A DNA stretch of 64,000 nt, taken from contig JAIXMF010000002.1 of the NCBI GenBank assembly GCA_025201365.1, positions 806,001-870,000 of the forward strand, given 5' to 3'. Positions 49,662 through 61,256 of the stretch are shown here, in pieces (position 1 is the first letter of the stretch; the number at the start of each line of letters is the position of its first letter). A program made the position numbers and the translations under genes. This DNA comes from Syncephalis plumigaleata (Eukaryota > Zoopagomycota > Zoopagomycetes > Zoopagales > Piptocephalidaceae). A model generated the notes under the pieces. It saw only the letters and a list, made by a program, of their open reading frames with translations, made no database searches and was not told the DNA's origin.

Positions 49662-50779
49662 ATGGACAGTTATCCCGATAGCGAATACACCTACCTCAAT
49701 GGTAGACGTTATATTAATGCACCCAATATACCATACATGCTTCCGGTGGATTTCCATGAAATGGACAGGTAAATAATCGTTATTGTCAATCGTTGATCAT
49801 TCGTTCATTGATCAATTATATTATATGTTGATGCCGGTATAGACAAGTATTACAAAGTGTTCTATTAGACATGGTGACTGGATCACTTTATAACGCACCG
49901 ATTCAACATCCAAAAACGATACTCGATGTTGGTTCAGGTAATTGTAGCTGGATGATGGTACGTAGAATGGATACACACATATACCATCTAATTAGCGTAA
50001 TATTAACAATTATTTTATATATTCTTTATTATAGAAAATGGCCGCTCAATTTCCACATAGTCAATTGATTGGTATTGATTTGTTACCTCCATCTCCCGAC
50101 ACCGTACTACCAAGTAATTGCCATCTAAAAATTGGCAATATCATTAAACGTAAGTAGCTTGAATCATTCCACCTTTCCCTAGTTGCCATTCGCTGATCTT
50201 AGTAAATACATACTAACGATGAATTGTTTATTTATATTAGCAAAAATGCCATTTGTTGAGGATAGCTTCGATTTCGTACATCATCGTCAGTTGGGTATGG
50301 CGATTCCCTCGGAGAAATGGCCCGATTACATTGGCAATTGCGTGGAGATCACTAAGCCCGGCGGTTGGATCGAGATGAGCGAGATCAAGATTCCCTTCAA
50401 TAATTCGGGCCCAATTGGCCAGCAGATCAATCGATTATGGGAAAGATTCACGAAAGTGCACAAGGTCGATTTACGTATCAACGAACGATTAGGGCATCTC
50501 ATGACGCAGGCCGGTCTCGAGGATGTCTCCTGCGAGGTCTACCAAATACCCATCGGTGAATGGGGCGGACAACTTGGTAAATTGGCATGGGCCGACTATT
50601 ATCATGCCATCAGTGCAGTAGCACCGCATATGGCCAAGTGTAATGACGTGTCACTCGATAGTATCAATATGCTCGTGGAGGCGGTACGAGAAGAGGCCAA
50701 CATGAATCAGTATTGCTGTGAATTCCATTGCCATTATGGTCGTAAACCAAGTTTAACCTCTTCCGCTTCTTCGTGGTAG
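49662..50779 (+). CDS. SAM-dependent methyltransferase
   Basis: A class I methyltransferase of the fungal type with a short N-terminal RRYINAPNIPYMLPVDFHEM segment (family: RxYxN...YxLPxDxxExDR). Splicing at GACAG/GTAAAT (49769) leads to QVLQSVLLDMVTGSLYNAPI. The SAM-binding motif I is ILDVGSGNCSWMM; the acidic loop is LIGIDLLPPSPD (Asp after beta 2). Post-motifs are PFVEDSFDFVHHRQLGMAIP and ITKPGGWIEMSEI. The last exon is long and ends SSASSW at 50777. Length ~300 residues, four exons. The substrate cannot be read from sequence; relatives include secondary-metabolite and LaeA-like methyltransferases, and no biosynthetic genes lie nearby. Confidence 0.85.
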
Positions 50780-51101
50780 TACATATCCCAAACAAAGAAG
50801 AGAGAAGAGTCGTGAAACTACACCGAGTACCCTTCAGTATTCTCGGATTATATTTTATATATACATGCATATTACTCTATCATTATTTTGCTTTTTTTCT
50901 TCCACTATTATTATTATTTGCATTATTACAATTGTAATAAAGATTCATTTTAGCAGATCAATGGTTTAATGATTAGTTGATAGCAAGTGTTATAACGATT
51001 ATAATAATGATAGTAATTGCATGATATAAATGTGTAATAATATAATATAAATGAATGATGAAGATAAGAAGAAGAAGAAGCGTACAAGAAAACCAGTTAG
51101 T
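50780..51101. other. Convergent 3' flanks
   Basis: AT-rich, with an AATAAAGATT polyadenylation-like signal at ~50937 for the methyltransferase gene. No gene seen. Confidence 0.55.
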
Positions 51102-53809
51102 TTAGAATGATGGCTGGCCATAAACCGATTGAGAAACAGGTGATGAAGCATAGATTTTAGTGCCATTAGTGGAAGGTAAGGCAGATGGTCCAGTTAAAGC
51201 ATCTCGCATATGATCTATAAGCAACATTGATTAGTATAAACGTAATGGATTGTTCATTCGTTTACTTACTGAATAAGAAAGGATTATTATTAGTAAGATT
51301 ATTATTAGTAGGAGTACTAGTAGTAGTAGTAGTAGCTGTATTGTTAACCATCATTGTTGTTGTGTTCGCAGTAGGATAGGGTAAGGTAGCTGCTCGTGGT
51401 GAATATACCACTGATGGTGATTGTACCAGTAATGAGGGCGATGATGATGTGGATGCTTGTGACATAGTTGATGGATAGTTGTATATACTATTATGATTGT
51501 TATTCATGACATGTCCTGTATGATGATAACCGTAATCATGTACAGGTGAGACAGGTGCTGATGACATTGGTAATCGTTGATTCATACCATTTAGGGTTGT
51601 CGATGTTGATGGTACAGTCATGAATGGATTATTAATGACACCATTCATGGAGGTAGGTGTCATGGTAGTGGGAGAGGCACTCTGCCATGCAGAGTTGTTG
51701 TTCATGACATGCATCATACCATTATTACCATTATTACCATTGTTATGTACTATAGACGATGTTATCACTGTCAATGATTGAGTGCTGGGATGCTGATAAG
51801 TGCTAGATGGACCGGTCATTGTAGTGGGACTAGCCGGTAGACCAGCACTCGTCGAGTGTAAGTAACCCTCTACCATTTGTGTGTTGGCATTAGAATTAGT
51901 AAGTGCAATTCTAGGCACGGATGGCATGGAGGCCGATCTTTGCAGGGATGCTATCGTGTTACGTTGCAATGCAGCAATATTCGGTCTAGTCGGATGTCCG
52001 TGTAGACTATCAAATGATGACTTGCCCGCTATGGATGTCGTCGTTGCATGTCCCATGGCTTGGCTATCTCTGGTCGTATAGGTTGTGGCGAGTCTGCAAA
52101 TGTAATTAGCTGACCATCCGGTGTTGGAATAGTAGTCGATGCATGCGTGTCACTACTAGAAGCAGATGGTATACTTGACCCATCATTGCCTATACGATTA
52201 ATAAGATTAATAATCCTGCTATTATTTTATCTAGTTAAACTAATCACGTACCTTGTTGTTGCTGTTGCTGTTGCTGTTGTCTCTTAGAGAATGGATTGTT
52301 AATACTGCCACCACCATTACCGCCACTTCTAATGGACGATGTCTCCGAGGAGGAGGTCCTTCGTTGTTCGGATACACGTTCACGCATAATCTCAAAGAAT
52401 TCATCAATCGGTTCATCGTCGTAGTTTATGTTGTTATTGAAGAAATCCAACTCACGTCTACTACCATCTCGACGACTTGTATGATCGCGTTCACTCGTAG
52501 GTGAGCTGGTTAACTCATTGGTGATGGGTTTCATATCTCGTAGATAATTACGTGTAACTACTGTTAATTCATTAGATCGTTGAGATCTTCCATTATTACC
52601 ACTACCACTACCACCGGTACGTGGACTATTTCTAATATCGTCTTCGTCCACTTGACTACCAACGCTGTAGCCTGATCGACGTGTAGATGCATCTGAGTGA
52701 CTACGATCCCTAGTTAGATAGCTCTTGTATGGATCCGTGTCATTTGATGCCGCGTTATATCGATCGAATATAGTGACAGAGTTGGGACTATTCACTTGTA
52801 GTATACCTGGTTTCCTATGAGAATTACTATCAGGCGGTGACAAATGACGAATAGCTATCGCTTTTGTATTCGTATCATTTGAATTGCCATGACTACTACG
52901 TGAATTTGAGGGTAGTCGTTCAATTGACATGTCATTTTGCGTTGAACTCGAGTGACGAGTAGCATTGCTATCTTTAGCGAGTACCATAGCAGATGACGAT
53001 GAAGATGAAGATGAGGTGGTAGTCGTAATAGAGGAAGAGTCTAGGAATCGTGCAGTAGGTGCGGGTTCGTAAAGATGAGAATGCGCATCTGACATCCAGC
53101 GTCGTTCCACGTATTTATAGCGTAGATACTTTCGCATTAGGATAACATCACTCACAGCAGGTACCTTATCCTTTTTCTCATCCCATTTGGCCATCCATAT
53201 TGCAGCAGCTTTCTAGAAGATATTATTGATCAATAAAGTAATCAATCAATCAATCAATCAATTATCAACTTACTTGATTACCACCATTACGTAATGCTTG
53301 TATTTCTGGAAAAGTAAATCGTGACGCAGAAATGGATTTAATTCGATGAGTCAATTCACGACTGCGATAATGAACAATTCATTAGTTGGATCAATCGATT
53401 ATTGTTTCTTGTAATACTTACTGTAAACCAGAGCATTGCTCACATACAAATGTGTTATTAAGCATATTCGCATAAATAGGGGCCTATTCAAGATATGTAC
53501 ATATATGTATATATGTATGTATAGTTAATTGTTATTGTCCATATTAATCGATCTTTGTTATTGCTGCTCAAGCTAACTTGGGCCAGAGAGTATTTCTCGC
53601 TCCTCCAGCGCGTGTGTGTTACTTACCCGTTGTGGACAGTCGAAGCATTGCCGATTTTCGGGCAACTTTAACAAATCACGCAATACTCTAAGTAGTAAAA
53701 AAGAGCAACAACAATAAGGAAAGGTTATCCTACTTGTACAAGTTACTTTATAATAGTGCAACAATACTCACTTGAGATGATGTTCATCTTGTTTCTTAGA
53801 CAATGCCAT
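51102..53809 (-). CDS. AGFG-type ArfGAP with NPF motifs
   Basis: Exon 1 (53772-53809) reads MALSKKQDEHHL and joins KVLRDLLKLPENRQCFDCPQ. After the next intron comes APIYANMLNNTFVCEQCSGL, giving a C-x2-C-x16-C-x2-C ArfGAP zinc finger. Then follow SRELTHRIKSISASRFTFPE, IQALRNGGNQ and KAAAIWMAKWDEKKD. The wording CFDC-x-QR-x-P-x-Y-x-N and HRIKSIS is that of AGFG1/HRB rather than other ArfGAPs; the catalytic arginine position (family R after HRGL) is not clearly present, also as in AGFG1-like sequences. The long Ser/Asn-rich tail has three NPF motifs (INNPFSKR, INNPFMTVP, NNPFLFS), which bind EH domains of Eps15-type endocytic adaptors, and a polyglutamine run (52247-52276). The last exon ends VYGQPSF at TAA 51102. 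Endocytic adaptor role inferred. Confidence 0.87.
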
Positions 53810-54679
53810 AGTGAATTGCACGCTATTATATAGCTATACTAGTGGCTATACTGGTTTGCTATCTTAGTAAAATAGAATACGGACTAGCTAGCGCGGACCA
53901 ACTAGAACACGGTTATCAATCTCTACAAAATGTAACGGTAGATGAGGGAATAAAAGAATAAAGCGCAAGTAATAACGAATGCCGAGGTGGAGCAGACAAG
54001 TTTCAACCTGTCTAGGGACAAAAAGAGAAGAAGTGATAGGGGAACGAAAGCTTAAAGCGGAAAGCCAGGAACGAAGTCGCCTAATAGAATAAGAATAAGG
54101 ATGGATACCACATGAAATACGGATAGAAATAATCAAAGTGAAGTAAAGCGGACGCTAAGTTAGAGCAAGCGAGCTGTATTGTAAAAAGGTCCAAGGATGT
54201 GCAGCGTCGGTGTGTGTGCGCGAGTACAAGCGGAAAGAAATAGGGAACAAGAGAACCAAGGGAATAGAGCGAGCGCATCACACTCAGACACATGATGCTA
54301 CATAGTGCCATGCTGTGTAGGCAGGTATCCTTAACGTTTCATTGTATTCTCGACTAGTGAAGCAGCCATTCATACATTGTCGAGTAATGAAATCGACAGC
54401 CAAGCAATTACAAACTTTGTTACTAGTAGTAATAGCAATAGTAGTAACGCCATTTCAATTGATACATTTAGCTTGATCTAAACAATAATGAATATGCAAG
54501 GATATTGAATAGATGTGACTACGATGTTGTGATTGTAATAACAAATGTACGATATACATATGATATTGCATTGAGTACTGTTCATTCCTTAACAAATTAG
54601 AATATGGTAGTACAATCGTGTAAGCTAGCAATCATACGTTTGAACCAATACGAGCGTCGATATACGTTCATATCAGTTC
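53810..54679. other. Intergenic
   Basis: Purine-rich upstream region of the AGFG gene, with GGAAAGAAATAGGGAACAAG-type sequence up to ~54270, then AT-rich sequence to the LINE remnant. A 76-codon minus frame (54081-54311) is hydrophobic, but I see no family. No supported gene. Confidence 0.5.
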
Positions 54680-55260
54680 AATGAGTGGATTAACGAGTTG
54701 GCTTCACTTTCTCCACATTCCCCGCTTCTTCACTTTGATGCCTCTCGCCTTTTCCCTCTTTCTTTCTCTTGGAGCGGTGCGAAGGTGTCCAAGTGGGCTA
54801 ACGCTATTGTTCCTTGTACACGTTGTCAACATCCCAATGAAACCCTAGAGCATTCGTTTTGGTCATGCCCTCCAGTTCAGCAGTTTTGGACAAACATACT
54901 AGCACGATTATCAATTTCTCCGTCAGTAGATTTCAATTGGAAGTCAATCGTCACACTTTCTTACATCCTACACTTGGGCAAAGCCAGTATTACTAACCAT
55001 ATATCTATCATTAGCGCGCTGTGGCCATACACAGCACTCGTATAGCCAGCATCTACAATGACAAACCGTCTGATCACCAACATATATTCAACTCATGGTC
55101 CTATACATTACAGAATATTATACGAGCAAAATATCGCACAGCGTTAACGCTTTCGTCTACTTCGACATTTGGTCACAAGTGGCAATGGTTATGCGATGCC
55201 TTAAATGTAAATTTTCACTCCCATTATCGACTGATGGATAAAATTTGTTAATTTTCTTTA
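54680..55260 (+). mobile_element. 5'-truncated LINE remnant (zf-RVT region)
   Basis: The frame from ~54680 reads FNEWINELASLSPHSPLLHF, and the zinc-binding region CTRCQHPNETLEHSFWSCPP with VQQFW close behind. This C-x2-C...H...C spacing with ETLEHSF-W-CP is the reverse-transcriptase zinc-binding (zf-RVT) domain at the C-terminus of many non-LTR retrotransposon ORF2 proteins. A further stretch (55021-55251) continues ASIYNDKPSDHQHIFNSWSY through WQWLCDALNV and ends MDKIC with a stop, in another frame; the shift lies near 55020-55045. No endonuclease or RT core is present, so this is the 3' end of a truncated copy. The 3' end is probably near the AATAAAAAC at 55267. No target-site duplication found by eye. 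Confidence 0.75.
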
Positions 55261-55377
55261 TTGGTCAATAAAAACATTATTTCTCTCCCCCTCTTTCTTT
55301 CTCTCCTCTTTCTTTTTATCTGTCCAGCCTATTCTACCACTTTGTACACAAACACACGATTTACTATTGTTTCCATT

Positions 55378-56505
55378 ATGACGTCCATGCCAATACGTCG
55401 TGTATTCTCACCTGTCTATTCGGGCACTATGGGACAAGTAAGTTATGAATGCTGATCAACCTATACGCATACAAATCATGTCTATCCTTCCTTCAATAGA
55501 CCCCGCTTGTTACTAATATTTCCTAAAACTCAGACTAAAAATATAAGAGTTATTACTTCCACTGTGAGTAAAGCTACTAGTGCCACTGCCACTGCCACTG
55601 CTGCCAACAGATCGCGTATGTTCCATACCTCGCGTGTATGGTCTACCGTAGCACCAGGCGACACACTGCCAAGTGTTAATTTACACGGACGTAAAGGTCC
55701 TGGGGACAAAGTGGACGCGCTTGCTTTCTTTAAACCTTATCGACGCGCTATTCTCATTGGTGTACCGGGCGCATTTACGCCAGGTTGTTCCAAGGTAATA
55801 GGATGACATTAACATGACAATATCATCATCATCATCACCATCATTGTATATTGCTTACAATAATGCACTCATTATCATCATTATCGTCATTTGTAGACAC
55901 ATTTACCATCTTATATCGAAGCTTATGATGAATTAAAGGATAAAGGCATCGAGAAGGTGGTGTGCGTCACTGTTAATGATGCGTTTGTAACGCAAGCTTG
56001 GGCTGATCAATTGGGAACTGGCGAGAAGGTGATTACCACTATTACAGTTGTAACTGATATAATACTAACACTAATATGAAATAATCAACTATAGATTACA
56101 TTGTTGGCTGATCCAAAAGCTGAACTAGTCAAGTCACTTGGTCTTTCATTTGATGCATCAGGTAATTGCTTGTCTATCTATTCTGTGTGATAAATGCATA
56201 GGTGATTAATGCCTATATAATCTAGGACCATTGGGTGGTGTTCGATCCAAACGATTTGCTATGATACTCGAGGTGAGTGCTAATTTCTCATTCTATTTCA
56301 TGAATACGATTATTTAATAAATAAATCGTTAGCACGGCAAAGTGATCAAGGTGAATGTTGAGGTAAGTGATGAACTGAGCAACAACAGCAACAACAACAA
56401 TAATTACTATTATTACTATCCTATTAATCAATTATTCATCAATAGCCTGATGCCACTGGTCTTTCCTGTAGTCTGGCGAATAGTGTTATTAAAGAGTTGC
56501 AATAA
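55378..56505 (+). CDS. Peroxiredoxin, Prx5/Ahp1 type
   Basis: A thiol peroxidase. The core begins MFHTSRVWSTVAPGDTLPSV (ATG 55618), with the peroxidatic cysteine in ILIGVPGAFTPGCSKTHLPS, then GIEKVVCVTVNDAFVTQAWA, ITLLADPKAELVKSLGL, GGVRSKRFAMILEHGKVIKV and SCSLANSVIKELQ, stop TAA at 56503. The family length after the ATG at 55618 is right (~170 residues). An upstream exon (55378-55437, MTSMPIRRVFSPVYSGTMGQ) followed by GTAAGT would supply a mitochondrial presequence. It does not join in frame unless one base is missing, so the true start is uncertain (55378 or 55618). Five introns. A Ser/Thr/Ala repeat lies before the core. Confidence 0.9.
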
Positions 56506-58366
56506 AATATAGTCACATAATCAATGTGATGTTCTTTATATATATATATATTACCAACACTCGTTGTACAATGAAATAATTCATGTATCAATTATTACAA
56601 GGTGAACCCATACAATTACACGTGATTATAAGTAGAGCTATAGACACGTCACTTGTTGTGTCAGTTGAACAGTAGAGGTACTTGATTTATCGGTGAAATA
56701 ATGTACAAATATATAAAAACAAGCCAAGCAGATTGTTACGGAAATGTGGCACTGACTTGATTCATTTTGTTTACAATGCCAATCAATGTAATAACTTGAC
56801 ACTATGAATAATGAACAACGCTAAATAGTAGGAGTAGTAGAAGGATACGTATTAACAAGCTAATATGCTTTATATTTAAAGTAGCTAAATAAGTCATCAA
56901 GGGTAAACAAAGATCGAACGTATAACTCAGTTCAACTGTTCTCGCCTATTTGATAGCGAATAACCACACTGAATTGTATAAAATCCTGCTTATACATTTT
57001 TGGCATTATAAACACGAGTTTCATCCCGGATTTGTCTCGTTAATGCCGCTATTTCCATGTGTTGTCCTGCTCACGTGCAATAGGTCGACAGCTAAAGAGT
57101 ACAAGACAACTAGCATTTGTATACTCCGAATTGTCAATCCATTTCCGTAAATGTATTGTTAAAGCTGTTACAATAGTAGTAGTAGCAACAATTGTTTGAA
57201 TACCATCTTTCTATTACTTCGTATACGTTACTCGTTCATCTTTTACTTGATATTCCTCTAATGCACTAACGTATCTTCTTTTATTACTAGTACGAGTATA
57301 CGACACTATTATTCGTTCATTGACGATTATTATCTATTTTGATTAACGTCTGCATCTATTGAGATTGTACAACAGGACGATCTTGTTCGTTTTAACTAGT
57401 TGAAAACCATCATAACTTGCTACATTATCGTCACTATCATTCTACGCTTTAGTTGGCTAGCTAGCTAGTTATCTAGTTAGTTAACTATTATTTAACGCCT
57501 TTGAGGTTTCCTAGACAAAGTTTCCACTCCTCTCTCGCTCTCACTCCCCTTCCTACTTGCCATTTTCTTGTATGCTTTCCCTACGCTCGCCTAGTTAAAA
57601 CGTATTGTATCCCTAATTATCTTGTTTACTCTCTCCTCATTAGTCCAACCACTGTAACCGTTTACCTGTTAGTACCTGCGGGTTACTGCACACATAACTC
57701 ACGCGGTGTGGCTTGTGCCGAAACGCAATTACGCCCCTTCGTATGCATCGTATGGCCATTATCGCACACGCTGTAACAATACTGCATTATAAGCTTTGAA
57801 TTATATAACGCGCGGCTTCTCTGCGCTGCAGTGTTTGCTTTACGTTTCGGTCTCGTCATTACTATTGTCACTCTATCCTTCTCATTCGCTTCTTCTTTCT
57901 CATTCGCTTCTTCTTCCTCTGCTGTTGCTACTACCCTTGCTTACTACTACACCTTACACCATACCGGCTTTATTGTTAGCTAAGGTTCCGCGTTGCGGTT
58001 TTGTCTTACTTTTTTTTCAGTCGACGGTCACACGCGGCAACCAATTCTTTGATTCTCCACATTCACATACGCTCCTCAATCCTTTTTATTAAGCACTCTC
58101 ACGATCATAAGTCTATTCCTTAGTGGACAGTGCTAGTTGCTAGTTGCTTCTATTACTAATACTATCACTGTTATTATTTCATATTTTGTCCTAGTTTATT
58201 GTTTGTGATCACTACTCTGTCCGATAGCACGTATATATATATACATACATATTATTAACAATTAGTCTTTACTATTACGGTGCATTGGCCAATTCATCTT
58301 TATCGTCGTGATTGCTGTTATTGTTACTACTACTATTCCTCCACCTTCTCTCGTTTGGTCGTAACA
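56506..58366. other. Long intergenic region upstream of a GPCR gene
   Basis: 1.86 kb without a supported gene. It has AT-rich sequence, GCTAGCTAGCTAGTTATCTAG-like short repeats near 57460-57485, then pyrimidine-rich sequence (TCTCTCGCTCTCACTCCCC at ~57530; CATTCGCTTCTTCTT repeated at ~57884-57915) typical of a long 5' leader. Open frames at 56950-57150, 57501-57776 and 57796-58092 have no recognisable features. Confidence 0.5.
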
Positions 58367-59608
58367 ATGGGCGAGCTGAACGATATTGGCTATTCTTCCT
58401 TTACACCTTCTCAGTGGGCTGCACTAGAGATTGTCACCGGTGTATGCGCTGGACTCGGTGCCATCGGTGCGATAACCACTTGTGGCGCCTATCTCTACTG
58501 GAAACATATGCGGACGGCCATCGCGCGTATCGTCTTCTTCATGGCCATTTCCGACTTGGTTGCATCGATTAGTATGGCGCTAGGACGACTTGGTCCCATA
58601 TCCGGTACGAAGAATGCATTCTGCCAACTGCAGGCAGCTGGTATGCAATGGGGTGATATATCGTCAATTCTATGGACGGGTATGATATCCATCAATCTAA
58701 TATGGATCATGTACCGCGGACGTGCCGTGGATGACATTCAGAAATATGAACGCGTTCATCTACTAGTGTGCTACGCCGCTCCACTCATCTGGGCTGTAGT
58801 GCCCATTTTCATTAGGGTCGATGGGCATACGCGTGTTTACGGTGATGCCGATCTTTGGTGTTGGGTGTCGCCCGATCTTGCCACGGCGCAAATGGTGCTA
58901 TTCTACGTGCCACTCTGGATTATATTCGCCTTCAACATTGTCACCTATCTAGCGGTAGGTCGTCTTATATGGAAGCGTGCACATATGGTGGCACGCGGCG
59001 GCGACTCGAATGGCGCCAACAGCTATCGTTATACGTACGGCAAGAATGTGTCGCTTTACCTGCTGGCATTCCTGCTTGTATGGACACCCGCCACGCTTAA
59101 TCGTATTCATACGATTGCCTTTCACGGCGAACGGTCGTTTGTACTCAATTTACTGCACAGTATCATGACGCCATCTCGTGGCCTAATCAACTGTTTAGTC
59201 TATTGCTACATTACGTGGTATAGTCAGATCCGTGCCACTTCCTCTGTCATGAATGGCCGAGATCATAGCGGCTATATTAGCACCATTGAGATTAGATCGC
59301 ATGGCTGGCCACAACGACCGCGCGGCCGTACCAACCTTGATACATCGATTCAGGCGGGCTCATTCGTTGGACAAAGTCGGGATGCCGTCAACGATTATAA
59401 CAACACGGACCCAGTAGCTGAAACGTCCGTGGAACGCTCTTTCACGTCGGGACACGCGCGTCGCCCTAGTCGACAAAATGCGTATCCTGTAATACAAAAT
59501 ACACTACCGGAAGAGGCCACACCCACATCATCTGGAACGAATAGCCAACAAAGGGCCACTCCCCTTTATAGCGGCAGTGGCAATAGCAATTTCAACGAGA
59601 AATACTAG
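58367..59608 (+). CDS. cAMP-receptor-like G protein-coupled receptor (paralog 1)
   Basis: 413 residues, one exon from ATG 58367 (an in-frame ATG at 58280 would add a Tyr/Cys-rich leader and is less likely). Seven helices are visible: WAALEIVTGVCAGLGAIGAI; ARIVFFMAISDLVASISMAL; ISSILWTGMISINLIWIMY; VHLLVCYAAPLIWAVVPIFI; TAQMVLFYVPLWIIFAFNIV; VSLYLLAFLLVWTPATLNRI; and VLNLLHSIMTPSRGLINCLV. Conserved Cys FCQLQAAGMQWGD at the start of helix 3 and CWVSPD in loop 2 would form the standard disulfide. The C-QLQ-x-GD-x-S-x-ILW pattern is that of Dictyostelium-type cAMP receptors and their fungal relatives. The cytoplasmic tail is Ser/Thr/Asn-rich. The ligand is unknown. A clear paralog begins at 63036. 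Confidence 0.88.
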   Translation: MGELNDIGYSSFTPSQWAALEIVTGVCAGLGAIGAITTCGAYLYWKHMRTAIARIVFFMAISDLVASISMALGRLGPISGTKNAFCQLQAAGMQWGDISSILWTGMISINLIWIMYRGRAVDDIQKYERVHLLVCYAAPLIWAVVPIFIRVDGHTRVYGDADLWCWVSPDLATAQMVLFYVPLWIIFAFNIVTYLAVGRLIWKRAHMVARGGDSNGANSYRYTYGKNVSLYLLAFLLVWTPATLNRIHTIAFHGERSFVLNLLHSIMTPSRGLINCLVYCYITWYSQIRATSSVMNGRDHSGYISTIEIRSHGWPQRPRGRTNLDTSIQAGSFVGQSRDAVNDYNNTDPVAETSVERSFTSGHARRPSRQNAYPVIQNTLPEEATPTSSGTNSQQRATPLYSGSGNSNFNEKY

Positions 59609-60164
59609 TCGGATATTCTCGAGAATGATCATACTACTACTATTACTATTACTACTACTCACATTGATGTTAATGTACCACACTCGCGTTAAATGGACAT
59701 GACTAACAGTAGTAGTAGTAGTACTAGTAGTAATCATTGTAGTAGTAGTAGCAACAGATTATTGTTACTAATGTTATTATTTGCATACAATTAGCATTGA
59801 ATTCCATTCCCTCTTTCCTTACATTCCAAACCTATCCTGGTTTTGAATGCTTAGGTTATAGGCTGTAATCACACACGCATACGTTCAGTATTTTTCCTTT
59901 TGAAAGGATCATCTGTGTAATAGGTTTTATTTTATTTTTATTATTTCTAATGCATTAAAATGTAACTGTGCCAAGTTTACTCTAGAATAACCTACGTACA
60001 CACATACACATGATAATCCTATGAAATATGACACGTAATGACAGAACTGTGTATCATTAGTCAGTCTCCCATATAGTATACATTCCCCGAGCACACCTAG
60101 CTTTTCTGCTGTCTCATCCAAAAATAGCCATTGACATAGCTTAGAAGCTTTCCATTTTCCTAAA

Positions 60165-60686
60165 TTGAGCTCGACATGTGCACTTGCAATGCTCGTCAGC
60201 GGCATGATGTATTCCCACCATTATATTGAACACGTCATTGCACGTTCACAGCATTGTCAAGTACAATGGATGGCCGAGACAAGTGTGAACTTGCCTTCAA
60301 CTGCTCACGCGACCAGATATGCCTATCTATTGTTTGTATTCACTGCATATGACGAGTTTAAATCGTACAGATTATCAGCGGATATAAACAGGAATTGCAA
60401 GTTCACTCGGAGTTATACCCAAGTCAATCCAAGTCTACGATCAAGGAGGATTACCACGCATCAAACATTGACATCATCATTTCCCGATGATACTGCATCC
60501 ATTCCTGTGACAGCCTATTATTTACGTATTGATCAAACGGAATATATCAGCTCGGTTGTGATACATGCAATCATAGCGATACTAACAAATACGAATACGA
60601 TGCTGATTATACGTTTCCTATTGCTGATCCACTCTTTCTTTTTACGTTATCATAATAATAAACTAGGCATTTCCAATTCCAATTGA
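60165..60686 (+). CDS. Hypothetical ORF, ~165 aa
   Basis: An open frame of over 500 bases in AT-rich DNA, first ATG at 60189 (MLVSGMMYSHHYIEHVIARS), ending GISNSN with TGA at 60684. It has no low-complexity bias, and near the C-terminus a hydrophobic segment VVIHAIIAILTNTNTMLIIR FLLLI. I recognise no domain. A minus-strand frame overlapping its start (59927-60205, containing LGKWKASKLCQWLFLDETAE) is equally protein-like, so the coding strand is uncertain and either may be a chance frame or a decayed gene. Confidence 0.3.
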   Translation: MSSTCALAMLVSGMMYSHHYIEHVIARSQHCQVQWMAETSVNLPSTAHATRYAYLLFVFTAYDEFKSYRLSADINRNCKFTRSYTQVNPSLRSRRITTHQTLTSSFPDDTASIPVTAYYLRIDQTEYISSVVIHAIIAILTNTNTMLIIRFLLLIHSFFLRYHNNKLGISNSN

Positions 60687-61055
60687 TGTGTATGGTAATT
60701 AGCAAATACACAACAAGTCGGCGTTTCCTTTCTAGCCACCTCTCTCTACACAGCTGCATTACTGTCGTCATGAACGTAGTACAATCGTGAGAGGTCCTCT
60801 TTCGCCTACGAGAAAAATATCATATGATTCTATAGCCTTGGTACACCTGGTGGCGCAACTATCGCGTACCCATGCACACACACACACACACACGCACGCA
60901 CACCTATACACCTATACACACCTATACACATACGTACATACGTGCGTACGTACTACTGCTAGAATGTTGGCTTGGACCAGAGGCGGCGGAGTCGACCCAT
61001 CTCGTGCCTAATTCTCCACTAATATTACTATTTCCGCTTCATTAATGACGGGGAA

Positions 61056-61256
61056 CTAGCGAGAATTAGCGAATAAACTGCCATCACCTATTGCTTGCGC
61101 CAACCGGATTGGCAAGTCATGCCTCACTGGAGGTTGCTTAAACTTAAATTGTTCTCCATTCCACTTTACCTTCGTGGAATACGAAAAAAAGACCCCAAGC
61201 CTGTGTGTTCCCATTTCTGGTACGCATGCTAGCCCGAGGAAACGTGGAGAGCACAA
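61056..61256 (-). pseudogene. Coding-like relic
   Basis: The minus strand reads VFFSYSTKVKWNGEQFKFKQ then PPVRHDLPIRLAQAIGDGSL and a stop. Upstream on the same strand (to ~61480) other frames give pieces such as GQESVRCFENGDTTVFLAHS interrupted by stops. The strand-like pattern faintly recalls the C-terminal region of DNAJC11-type proteins, but this is not firm. Probably a decayed or heavily broken gene fragment. Confidence 0.25.

Noticed and set aside
54698-55045. Host zinc-finger gene
   Set aside because: The Cys/His pattern with ETLEHSFWSCP is the zf-RVT signature of LINE ORF2, and no host gene structure surrounds it.
55261-55455. Secreted small protein (signal-like LPLFLSLLFLFICPAYS)
   Set aside because: The hydrophobic run comes from a CT-rich leader of the peroxiredoxin gene, and the frame ends in its first intron.
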